DNA of 64,000 nt from Haladaptatus sp. R4 (GTDB lineage: Archaea > Halobacteriota > Halobacteria > Halobacteriales > Haladaptataceae), in contig NZ_LWHG01000002.1 in assembly GCF_001625445.1 (NCBI RefSeq), positions 1-64,000 on the forward strand, given 5' to 3'. This document shows, piece by piece, positions 43,249-51,354 of this stretch (position 1 is the first letter of the stretch; every line of letters starts with the position of its first letter). The position numbers and the translations under genes are program-made. The notes under the pieces are model-generated. The model made no database searches and was not told where the DNA came from. It worked only from the letters and a program-made list of their open reading frames with translations.

Positions 43249-43758
43249 ATGAGCCTCGATGTAGCGACGCCCACCGCACCGACCATCTACCGCGAGACGC
43301 GGGACGAACAGTATGAGTCCGACGTGGACAAGCGCGCGGACTTGCAGTCGTATCTGGACGACGAGGAGAACGCGTGGGAGGAGGGGTTCAGCGACTGGGC
43401 GGACGAGACCGCGCTTTCGGTGGACGATTATCAAATCGCGCTCGACCTCGGATACATCGAGGAGTTCGATTTCTACTGGAATCCGGAAGGGGAGGAAGTC
43501 GAGTACGAGACGCCCGAAATCCCGGACGACTGGGAAGAGAAGGAGCAATACGCCGAGGTGGATTCGTGGTCGACCGTCTCGGCCATCAACGAGGAACTGG
43601 ACGAACTCGGGGAGACGGTCGCGGGACTTCTCACCGACTACTACGTCGAATGGGGGAGCGAACGCGACATCGTGGAGACGTTCGGCGACCAGTACAACGG
43701 TCGGGACGACGCGATGCCGGAGAACATCCGCGAGGACAGTCGCTACGAGGAGGATTAA
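43249..43758 (+). CDS. Strongly acidic soluble protein of unknown function
   Basis: A 169-residue protein, mostly Glu/Asp with many Trp and Tyr (EEGFSDWADETALSVDDYQIAL, EEFDFYWNPEGEEVEYETP). The predicted structure is helical with a regular spacing of aromatic residues. No metal motif or TM. ATG 43249 was chosen over the upstream ATG at 43228, which adds seven residues. It is convergent with the deazaflavin-type reductase gene and overlaps its end by 4 bases. Possibly a haloarchaeal lineage protein; no function is claimed. Confidence 0.7.
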   Translation: MSLDVATPTAPTIYRETRDEQYESDVDKRADLQSYLDDEENAWEEGFSDWADETALSVDDYQIALDLGYIEEFDFYWNPEGEEVEYETPEIPDDWEEKEQYAEVDSWSTVSAINEELDELGETVAGLLTDYYVEWGSERDIVETFGDQYNGRDDAMPENIREDSRYEED

Positions 43759-44351
43759 GACGGAGAGTCGATTCCGAAGCGTGACGAGGACTCCTCTTCT
43801 CGGATGTGAAGCGTCGTGCGGACGGGCGGATAGTCGTCGAGCGAGAAGCGGACGACGACGAGGTCGTCCGCGACCGTTTCGAGGTCGTCGACGGTCGGCG
43901 TCTCGTCGCCCGTGATTTTCAATCCGAGCCACTTCGCTCGCTCGATACCGTAGCGGACGAGGGCGCTCCGGACGAATTCGGCGATATCGCGCGCGTCGGT
44001 GATGGCGAGTCCGGTCGCCTTTCGGCGATACCCCCGAAGCCAGATGGTCGCGGGGTGTTCCTCGCGAAAGTTCTTCCACCAGTTGCTCTGCTGACGAAGC
44101 GTGGTCGCGATGAGGGTGTCACCGCGACGGTCGTAAGCGACGGGGGTGGTGTAGCGGGACCCCGAATATCGTCCGACGTAGGAGAGGAGCATGAGCCGGT
44201 CGCTCACCAGCCAGTGAAGCTTCGAACGGAGCAACCGTCGCAGGATTGGGTTGGCGACGTACTTTTCGGCGAGAAAAAACGGGGTTGGCGGGTTCCGAAG
44301 TTCGACCGACGGCTCCGACTCGTCCGGACCAGTCGTGTCGTCAGTCGGCAT
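43755..44351 (-). CDS. Deazaflavin (F420)-dependent nitroreductase/quinone reductase family protein
   Basis: A 198-residue split-beta-barrel protein. LLSYVGRYSGSRYTTPVAYD and TLIATTLRQQSNWWKNFREEHP match the DDN-like family (TIGR00026/DUF385): SGxxxTTPV and WWKNL-type motifs are the cofactor-binding core. Members reduce quinones or nitro compounds with reduced F420. An N-terminal ~45-residue extension includes a basic helix. It lies next to an Old Yellow Enzyme gene in the same orientation (111 bases apart), so a redox-detoxification cluster is likely. Confidence 0.82.
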   Translation of the reverse strand: MPTDDTTGPDESEPSVELRNPPTPFFLAEKYVANPILRRLLRSKLHWLVSDRLMLLSYVGRYSGSRYTTPVAYDRRGDTLIATTLRQQSNWWKNFREEHPATIWLRGYRRKATGLAITDARDIAEFVRSALVRYGIERAKWLGLKITGDETPTVDDLETVADDLVVVRFSLDDYPPVRTTLHIREEESSSRFGIDSPS

Positions 44352-44462
44352 GAACGTACCTCCGTCCCCGCGGGACGTAATTCCTGCGACTGAATGCCAT
44401 ACGAATCGATGGACGAGTGGCGGCTTAAATCGTCCGTCGGACGAACGACGTGGTTCCGGAAT

Positions 44463-45550
44463 TCACACAGCGCGGCGATACTGTCGGGGCCATTCGACGC
44501 GGTCTTCAGCGTCGAGTTCCGTCGCGGCATGGAGCGTGAAGTACGGGTCGCGGAGGTGTTCGCGGCCGATGATCGCGAGGTCGCCCCGACCGTTTCGGAT
44601 GAGCGCGTCGGCCTGTGCGGGTTCGGTGATGCCGCCGACGGCGCGACGGGGACGTCGGTCTCCTCGCGGATTCGCTCGGCGAACGGGACCTGATAGTTCG
44701 GGCCGGGGTTCGGTATCTGCTGGTCGGGGTGCAGTCCACCGGCACTCACGTCGATGAGGTCGGCACCCAGGCCGTGGAGTTCCTCGGAGAGGTGAACCGA
44801 GTCCTCGATGGTCCACGATTCCCGATCCGACAGCCAGTCGGTCGCGGAGATGCGAACGAAGACGGGTTTGTCGTCGGGCCACACCTCGCGGACCGCTTCC
44901 GTGACTTCCCGAACGATTCGGGTTCGGTTCTCCAGACTGCCGCCGTATTCGTCCTCGCGGCGGTTCGTGACGGGCGAGAGGAACTCGTGGAGGAGGTAGC
45001 CGTGCGCGGCGTGAACTTCCGCGATCTCGAATCCAGCGTCGAGCGCGCGCTCGGCCGCCGACGCGAACGAATCGACGACGGTTGCGATGTCGTCGGTCGT
45101 CATCTCGCGCAGTTCCGGCGGCGTGTCGTCGTACGGCCACGGTTCGGCACTCGGCGCGATGGTTTCCCACCCATCGTCGTCGGGTTGGAGGGGTTGGTTG
45201 CCGCCCCACGGACTGGTCTTGCTCGCCTTACGGCCCGCGTGAGCGAGTTGAATCGCCGGAAGCGCACCACGGTCGCGAATGAATTCGGCGGTCGGAGCGA
45301 GCGCGTCGGCGTGCTCGTCGCTCCAGATGCCGAGGTCGTCCGGCGAGATTCGACCGCGGGGTTCGACGGCGGTCGCTTCGGTCATCACGATGCCAGCACC
45401 GCCCGTAGCGCGGCTTCCGAGGTGCACGTGATGCCAGTCGGTAGCCAGCCCGTCACCGTCACAGGAGTACTGACACATCGGCGACACCATCACACGGTTT
45501 CGCGCCGTCGATTCTCGAAACGTGACGCTACTGAACAGGTCGTCGGTCAT
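44463..45550 (-). pseudogene. Old Yellow Enzyme/NADH:flavin oxidoreductase, single frameshift
   Basis: Residues 1-~305 follow the FMN-TIM-barrel family: SPMCQYSCDGDGLATDWHHVH, QLAHAGRK, the catalytic His/His of EVHAAHGYLLHEF and SVENRTR-type GGSLENRTR. After REETDVPVA the frame shifts near 44640; adding one base restores AVGGITEPAQADALI and IIGREHLRDPYF to a stop at 44463, giving a normal 362 residues. If unrepaired the protein would end in 100+ foreign residues and lack the phosphate-binding GR motif. It resembles 2,4-dienoyl-CoA reductase-like or YqjM-type ene reductases. A sequencing indel is likely. Confidence 0.88.
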
Positions 45551-45666
45551 CGGTTTTCGATAGGGATTGGATGCTTTAAACAGCTACAAACGCCGCCGGA
45601 TTTGCCGACTCTTCCTCCCGCTGCAATCCGAATACTTATCGTACTTTAGGTATTGTGTCCGGAACA

Positions 45667-46389
45667 ATGGACGAGCGTGGCGAAAACAGTGCCGAGACAG
45701 GGGAAACTACTGTAACCTTTACTCGGGAGCTGGCGCGACTCAAGCGCAGGGGGTGCGGTCTCTTGCTCGTTGGTCCGGAACCCGCCATGCACCGGGCGTG
45801 CGACCGTCTTCTCGGAGATGCCACTGCCGAGCCACGGCGACGGGTGTTCGTTCGAACGGCCGGGAAAGCCCCCCAGACACACATGCCGAGCGACGACGCC
45901 TCGACGCCGAAGGTAGACACCAACGCGAACGCGAACGCCGCCGACGTGAAGATCATCGAACAACCGACCGCCGTTCGAAGCACCTCGACGACATCGAGCA
46001 CGGGGAACCATTCCGACAGAACCGTGCTCGAAACCGACGGCCTCGCCGAACTCGGCATCGAAATTTCGAACGCGATAGACGAGTTCGAACGCGAGAGCGG
46101 GGCACTCTCGTCGGGGGAACTCCGCGTCTGTCTCGACTCGCTCACGCCGCTGGTCGAGACGCACGACCACGAGTCCCTCTTTCGGTTTCTCCACGTGTTG
46201 ACCGGCCGCATCAAAACCGTCGACGGAATGGGGCACTTCCACCTCCCGGTGGAGATGGATTCGAGGGTCGTCCGCACCCTGCTTCCCGTTTTCGACGCCG
46301 CCATCGAACTTCGAATGATCGGCAGCGACGTGGAACAACGATGGCATTTGGTCCAACAGAACGTGACGACCGAGTGGCTATCGCTCTGA
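45667..46389 (+). CDS. Degenerate RecA-fold haloarchaeal protein (DUF7504-like)
   Basis: A 240-residue protein from ATG 45667. It starts LARLKRRGCGLLLVGPEPAMH, a P-loop-like strand-turn with Gly-Pro but no proper Walker A. Then AACRVFVRTAG-type segment, a disordered Thr/Ser/Asn linker (~80-110) and a second half RTVLETDGLAELGIEISNAI, LRVCLDSLTPLVETHDHESL, VHFHLPVEMDSRVV that reads as a RecA/KaiC-like core strand set. I recall this as a large haloarchaeal family (DUF7504). Probably regulatory or signalling; nucleotide binding is doubtful. Confidence 0.72.
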   Translation: MDERGENSAETGETTVTFTRELARLKRRGCGLLLVGPEPAMHRACDRLLGDATAEPRRRVFVRTAGKAPQTHMPSDDASTPKVDTNANANAADVKIIEQPTAVRSTSTTSSTGNHSDRTVLETDGLAELGIEISNAIDEFERESGALSSGELRVCLDSLTPLVETHDHESLFRFLHVLTGRIKTVDGMGHFHLPVEMDSRVVRTLLPVFDAAIELRMIGSDVEQRWHLVQQNVTTEWLSL

Positions 46390-46813
46390 GGCGGCCGTTT
46401 CTCGTTCGGTTTTGATTCGGTTTTGGTTCGGTTTTGATTCAGTTTTGGTTCGGTTTTGATTCGGGTGACGAATCAACAATCGAACACCGGAATCATCGTG
46501 TAGATAACAACGGAATTATCATGTTGAACCGTGGGTTGGGTATCGATTTTGACACGCGACCGAGGTTGACAGCTGTTCAGTTTTCGCCACTATCGAGATG
46601 AATCCTATTTCGGACGCATACATCGCCCACTCGATTCGAGAGCGGGTTTCGAACGGGAAGATGGTGTTCTAAAACTAGCTCCGATTCGGCCTAAAACGAG
46701 TCGTTTGTCGTATTTCTGGGGTAGCGTTCCGTTGTCGAATCGATAAAAGCAAACTTCCGGTGTTAATCCGGTTGTGAGTAAATAATTTACCTACTGAGTC
46801 CCAAGGTGTAACC
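46390..46813. other. Gap with tandem repeat
   Basis: No gene. It contains an 11-bp tandem array (46407-46461) and otherwise AT-leaning unique sequence up to the aldehyde dehydrogenase start, with AATAATTTAC near 46783 as a possible TATA region. Confidence 0.5.
46407..46461 (+). repeat. 11-bp tandem repeat, five copies
   Basis: CGGTTTTGATT and CGGTTTTGGTT alternate (five units of 11 bases with one C-to-A type change). Directly after the stop codon of the RecA-fold gene. T-rich, so it may also end transcription. Confidence 0.75.
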
Positions 46814-48243
46814 ATGTCACAGAAACCGATTCATCGACGGGAGCAACTCTACATCGATGGTGAGTGGCTAGACGCCGACGGCACCCTCGACGTTACCGAC
46901 CTCGCGGACGGTGGCGTCTTCGCGGAAGTCGCCGCAGCGGACGCCGAACAGGCCGACAAAGCGCTCGCCGCCACGGAACGGGCAGAGGCCGAAATGCGCG
47001 AAACGACCATTCCACAGCGCGCCGAGTGGATGGAGGAGATCGCGGACGGCCTCCTCGAACGAAAGGAGGAACTGGCCGAAGTGATCGTGCGCGAAGCCGG
47101 AAAGCCGATTTCGAGCGCTCGCGGCGAAGTCGAGAGCGCGGCAGAGCGCTTCCGCCGTGCGGCGGAAGAGGCCCACGACCTGCAGGGTGAGTTCCGCAAA
47201 GGGACGACCGGCGGCCACGAAGGCTGGGAAGCGATCCTCAAGCCGGAGCCGGTCGGAACGATTCTGGCGATTACGCCGTACAACTACCCCCTCGCAACGA
47301 CCGCGCTGGAAGTCGCACCGGCGCTCGCGGCGGGTAACTGCGTCATCCTCAAACCGGCCAGCAAGACGCCGGTCAGTGCGGCGATTCTGGCGACGTGATC
47401 TCCGACCTCGACCTTCCCAAGGGCGCGTTCAACTTCACCCCCGGACGCGGGAGCGAAATCGGCGACCTGCTCGTCGGCGACAACCGTATCAACATGATCA
47501 CGATGACCGGCAGCAGCGCGGCCGGAAAGCACGTCGCGCGCAAGAGCGGGATGGTCAACCTACACATGGAACTCGGCGGCAACGCACCTGCGGTCATCTT
47601 CCCGGACGCGGACCTCTCGGAAGTCGCCGATGCCTGTGCGAAAGGGTCGCTGAAGTACGCCGGACAGCGCTGTTCGGCCGTCAGCCGAGTGCTCGCGCAC
47701 GAGAGCATCCACGACGACGTCGTCGACCGAATCGACGCCGCGATGGACGAGTGGACCGTCGGCGACCTCTTCGACGAGGACACCCAGATGGGACCGCTCA
47801 TCAGCGAGGACCAGGCTGAATGGGTCGAGGAACTCGTCGAGGATGCGCTCGACAAGGGAGCAGACCTCGTTCGCGGTGGCGACCGAGACGGGCAGTTCTT
47901 CGAACCGACGCTGCTGGCGAACGTCCCGCACGACGCCCGAATCATCCACGAGGAACAGTTCGGTCCCGTCGCTGCGGTCACGACGTTCGAGACCGAGGAG
48001 GACGCCATCGACATCTCGAACGGCGGTGACCTCGCGCTGGACGCGGCCGTGTTCACGGACGACTACGACCGTGCGCGCCGGATGGCCGACAAACTCGACG
48101 CCGGAGCGGTCCGGATCAACGGTGCGCCCAGCCACGGACTCGGAGACATCCCGTTCGGCGGGAACAAGGGTTCGGGAATCGGTCGGCAAGGGCTCAACCT
48201 GACGATAAAGGAGATGGTCCGGCACAAGAGCATCATACTGTAA
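46814..48243 (+). pseudogene. Aldehyde dehydrogenase family protein, single frameshift
   Basis: Two abutting frames encode a 476-residue ALDH. The first ends after KTPVSAAILA; one base added near 47391 joins it to DVISDLDLPKGAFNFTPG. The rest shows MELGGNAPAV (catalytic Glu) and GQRCSAVSR (catalytic Cys), plus GNKGSGIG. The Rossmann segment PTYNYPLATT-like TPYNYPLA is intact. ALDHs of this length with this C-terminus are lactaldehyde or succinate-semialdehyde type. The frameshift lies between the cofactor and catalytic domains, so a truncated product would be inactive. A missing G in a GCGGAC context is the simplest cause. Confidence 0.88.
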
Positions 48244-48395
48244 GCGGTACGAGAGCATCATCCTCTAAATTCGACGGAAGCGAATCTACCGCGAAATCTG
48301 ACCTCGTTGATTTTCCAACGGTCGTCTTCCGGACGGTAGTACCGTCTCTCCGTGGCGTAGTTGTGGCTCTTTTGACACAGGAACGCCGTCGAAGA

Positions 48396-48620
48396 ACCCC
48401 GTCGTTCCGCTGTGTCTGACGGACACGAAAATCGGGATAGTCCCTCCGTTCCGCGGAACGGGACGAAGTTCGAAACTGGTTTTTTACGCGTCGTTCCGCT
48501 ATTTTCTGTGATTATAGGGGCAACGCCGCTTCGAATCGAAGAGACGGGCAACCCCGTCGTTCCGCTGTCTTTTGGTGAGCCAATTCGGTGTTTTGACCCC
48601 CACCGCCGTTCCGCTGTTTG
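48396..48620 (+). repeat. ORB-like boxes, first cluster (four copies)
   Basis: Cores CGTTCCGCTGT at 48403, 48558 and 48607, and a variant at 48492 (CGTTCCGCTAT). The copies at 48403 and 48558 are preceded by ACCCC and three bases. A palindromic relative, CCGTTCCGCGGAACGG, is at 48446-48461. All direct copies point the same way. On the other strand the box reads CAGCGGAACG, three bases, then GGGGT. Confidence 0.75.
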
Positions 48621-48731
48621 TTCCCGTGTTCCAGAAATAAGCCATATTAGTAAAACAATGTAAAAGGAGAATTTAGTCGAGTTCGGTACCGAAGAGTCCG
48701 GTGCTAAAACTGATCGGTTCGGAACATCTGT

Positions 48732-48823
48732 TGGCGGAAATGTGGTACTATCGCTGGCGGAAATGTGGTACTATCGCTGGCGGAAATGTGGTACTATCGC
48801 TGGCGGAAATGTGGTATTGTCGT
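48732..48823 (+). repeat. 23-bp tandem repeat, four copies
   Basis: Unit starts TGGCGGAAATGTGGTACTAT. Copies at 48732, 48755 and 48778 are identical; the fourth at 48801 differs at a few bases near its end, and a partial unit (TGGCGA) follows at 48824. Iteron-like, in the middle of the origin region. Confidence 0.85.
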
Positions 48824-48897
48824 TGGCGACGGGTGTAGATTCGTCGCTGGATGGAACGTCTATTTGGGCGTGACCAATGGGTTTCCCGTCTCACCGA

Positions 48898-49164
48898 ACC
48901 CCATCGTTCCGCTGTTCATTCGGCACCGATGCTCCGGTTGACCGTTTCGTCGTGGTCGATTCTCCACCAAACGGGTTCCGTATAGCTACCCGTCGTTCCA
49001 TCGTCTTTTGTCACCCTCGGTTCCGAAATGACGGTTTAGAGGGTCTCGTGTCGGGATTTTGTTCCCCCACCCCGTCGTTCCGCTGTTTTTTGATACCGAA
49101 TTACAGGAAATAGTTCGGATTCGTCGTCCCTATCCGTTCGGTTGGACCCCACCGTTCCGCTGTT
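48898..49164 (+). repeat. ORB-like boxes, second cluster
   Basis: Cores CGTTCCGCTGTT at 48905, 49076 and 49153, each preceded by ACCCC and three bases (48898, 49069 and 49146). A weak copy, CGTTCCATCGT, is at 48993. Same orientation as the first cluster. Confidence 0.75.
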
Positions 49165-49278
49165 CATCATGCGACGAGCACGGAGGGATACCGATCCGCT
49201 AGCCGTTGAAAAGTGATAATTGTGGAAAGGTGAACATGCAGTTGAAAGGGACGCTCCAATACCGGTGGAAGAAGAATG

Positions 49279-49342
49279 ATTTCAGCATCTGTTGGAAAGT
49301 TCCAGCGTCAGTGGGAAACGGTTCCAACGTCAGTAGAAAACG
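49279..49342 (+). repeat. Degenerate 20-22-bp repeats with TTCCA...GGGAA dyads
   Basis: Copies at 49279 (diverged), 49299 and 49321; the last two start GTTCCAGCGTCAGTGGGAAA and GTTCCAACGTCAGTAGAAAA. A weaker unit may precede them. TTCCA and TGGGAA arms recall the dyad in known haloarchaeal ORBs. Confidence 0.65.
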
Positions 49343-49407
49343 ATTGCAGCGTCGGTGCAGGACACCGACTCGGTGGCGACTGGATCAAGTCTGTCTTCGA
49401 GGAGGGC

Positions 49408-49467
49408 GGTTGCGCTCCGCGGGAAGTGGTTGCGCTCCGCGGGAAGTGGTTGCGCTCCGCGGAATCT
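49408..49467 (+). repeat. 20-bp tandem repeat, three copies
   Basis: GGTTGCGCTCCGCGGGAAGT at 49408 and 49428, and a third unit at 49448 that diverges in its last five bases. Each unit contains an internal CTCCGCGG. Confidence 0.85.
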
Positions 49468-49507
49468 GCCATAGCCGGGACATTGAGTGGCATGGAACAT
49501 ACACCGT

Positions 49508-49598
49508 CGTTCCGCTGTCTTTCGCAAGGGGTTACTCGCTCGTCCCGGGTGTTGCCGACTCGAACGGTGGTTCTCCCCCACCCCACCGTTCCGTTGTT
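49508..49598 (+). repeat. ORB-like boxes, third cluster
   Basis: CGTTCCGCTGT at 49508 and CGTTCCGTTGTT at 49587. The latter has the full ACCCC lead at 49580, preceded by more C. Confidence 0.7.
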
Positions 49599-49670
49599 CT
49601 TCATAGTCATGGGGAGCGACGAAGGAAAGGTCCACTTCCGGAGTTTCCTCTGTCTGTGGGCATTTATAAA

Positions 49671-49911
49671 CACCCCCACCCCTCGATTCCGCTGAATCCC
49701 ACGCCGAAGGTGGGCCGACGAAAATACGACTCCGACGAACGACGGGGAACCGAATATCATTCATCGACTATGTCCGGTGAAATAGTCGATTTAGTCTAGT
49801 TTACGGATATTGTTGTGATGATACCGTCTTGAATCTTCCCATACTAGAAGCCCCTTCTTCCCCCCACCCCACCGTTCGTTCCCCACTCAGCGGAATCGAG
49901 GGGTGGGGGTG
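49671..49911. repeat. Perfect 25-bp inverted repeat flanking an AT-richer segment
   Basis: The 25 bases at 49671-49695 (CACCCCCACCCCTCGATTCC plus GCTGA) are the exact reverse complement of 49887-49911. Each arm contains an ORB-like core variant (GATTCCGCTG). The ~190 bases between include an AT-richer part (about 49745-49830), a candidate DNA-unwinding element. Confidence 0.8.
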
Positions 49912-49929
49912 GTATTTAAGCAAACGGAA

Positions 49930-50084
49930 CAGAAGAAACACCGGAATCAGAGGAACGGATGGTTCTCCGTGTCTTTCCCTCGATTCCGTTCCCGACGTAT
50001 CACACGAGAACGGGTGGTCTGGGTAGGCTATGTCCGTTTTTCCCTATTCAGACGAAACATCGGAATCAGAGGAACGGGTGGTTC
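49930..50084 (+). repeat. 36-bp direct repeat upstream of orc1/cdc6
   Basis: Copies at 49930-49965 and 50049-50084 match at 33 of 36 positions; the shared core is CGGAATCAGAGGAACGG. The second copy is 38 bases ahead of the initiator ATG, so it could serve autoregulation as well as initiation. Confidence 0.8.
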
Positions 50085-50121
50085 GGAAGGGTTATACCAC
50101 TCCTCCGATTGCGATGGAATA

Positions 50122-51337
50122 ATGGGTTCATTCGAGTTCGTTCGCGAACATTCTCCGTACAAAAATCGTGAAGCACTGTTGGACGATTACACGCCCGACA
50201 CGCTGGTGGGACGGGATTCCGAGTTGGAGGAATATCACGGTGCGCTCCAACCCGCGATTTACGGCGAGCAACCGGACAACATCTTCCTTTACGGGAAAGC
50301 CGGTGTGGGGAAAACCGCCGCGACGCGATTCTTGCTGGACAAACTGGAGAACAACGCCGACGACTACGACGACCTCGACATCTTCACCGAACTGGTCAAC
50401 TGCGACGGTCTCAACTCCAGTTATCGCGTGGCGAGTCACCTCGTGAACACCCTTCGAGACCCCGCGAACCGAATCAGCGAGACCGGCTATTCGCGCTCGC
50501 AAGTGTACGAACTCATGTGGGACGAACTCGACAGCCACGGCGGAATCATCCTCCTCGTGCTGGACGAAATCGACCACCTGAAGGACGACAGCATCCTCTA
50601 TCAACTCTCCCGTGCACGCGAAAACGGCAACCTCACCGAAGCCCGAATCGGCCTCATCGGTATCAGCAACGACCTCACGTTCCGCGACGGACTCTCGCCG
50701 AAAGTCCGTTCCTCGCTCTGTGAGCGGTCCATCTCTTTTTCGACCTACGACGCGAACGAACTCCGCGCCGTCCTCGACCAGCGTCGGGAAGTCGCGTTCA
50801 AGGACGACGTGCTGACCGATGACGTGATTCCACTCTGTGCGGCGTTCGGCGCACAGGAATCCGGCGACGCGCGAAAGGCACTCGACTTGCTCTTGAAGGC
50901 GGGCGACCTCGCTCGCGAGGAAAACGCCGCTCGCGTGTCGGAAGAACACGTCCGACGCGGTCGCGACCTGCTCGAACGCGAGCAGGTCCGCTCGTGGTAT
51001 CGCCGATTTGAACGACCACGAGCGACTGGTCGTCTACGCGCTCGCGACGCTCGAAGCGGAGGGCGAGACGCCCGCTCGTTCCCGCGAAATTTACTCCCGA
51101 TACAAGGCGCTCTCGGTGACCGCCCAGCGCGAGGCCCTGACCGCTCGCTGGCTACGCGAGCACCTGGACGACCTCGCGATGCTCGGAATCCTCTCCGTGT
51201 CGGAGATCAACGAAGGGTCCGCGGGCGGAAAGTATCGCGAATACGCGCTTCAGCAGGACCTCGCGGTCGTGCTGGATGCGCTGGAAGAAACCCTCGAAGC
51301 GATGGGGGTTCACACGAGCGTCAAGGGCTACGTATAG
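50122..51337 (+). pseudogene. Orc1/Cdc6 replication initiator, single frameshift before the winged-helix domain
   Basis: From ATG 50122 the first ~290 residues are a standard Orc1/Cdc6 AAA+ ATPase: Walker A YGKAGVGKTAA (Gly58-Thr65), Walker B VLDEID (145-151), sensor 1 GISND (180-184) and sensor 2 GDARKALDLL (248-257). Near 50992 a one-base insertion shifts the frame; removing the T restores QVRRGIADLNDHERLVVYAL and a winged-helix domain ending at 51337, total ~404 residues. The gene follows a repeat-rich origin region in the same direction. An intact initiator is probably required if this origin is active, so an error is likely; a dormant origin is the alternative. Confidence 0.9.
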
Positions 51338-51354
51338 CGACGATACCCGAGTCT

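Larger units (their letters stand above)
48244..50121. other. Probable replication origin: repeat-filled intergenic region beside orc1/cdc6
   Basis: About 1.88 kb without a gene-like ORF, packed with repeats, ending at the start of an orc1/cdc6 gene. It holds at least nine copies of a box with core CGTTCCGCTGT, a 23-bp array, a 20-bp array, a degenerate 20-22-bp array, a perfect 25-bp inverted repeat around an AT-richer segment, and a 36-bp direct repeat. Haloarchaeal origins have this layout: origin recognition boxes (ORBs) ending in a G-run, a DNA-unwinding AT segment, and the initiator gene. The box here differs from the usual ORB, so initiator and origin are probably a matched pair. A plasmid- or element-derived origin is an alternative. 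Confidence 0.85.

Noticed and set aside
48732-48823. CRISPR array
   Set aside because: The 23-bp units are in direct contact with no unique spacers, and no cas gene is present.
48387-49806. Several ORFs of 70-200 codons across the origin region
   Set aside because: They are made of the repeated boxes, have no protein-like composition and overlap each other on both strands; the region fits a non-coding origin better.
49903-50121. N-terminal extension of the Orc1/Cdc6 frame
   Set aside because: The frame is open upstream, but the extra ~70 residues come from the 36-bp repeats; the Orc N-terminus MGSFEFVREH begins at 50122.
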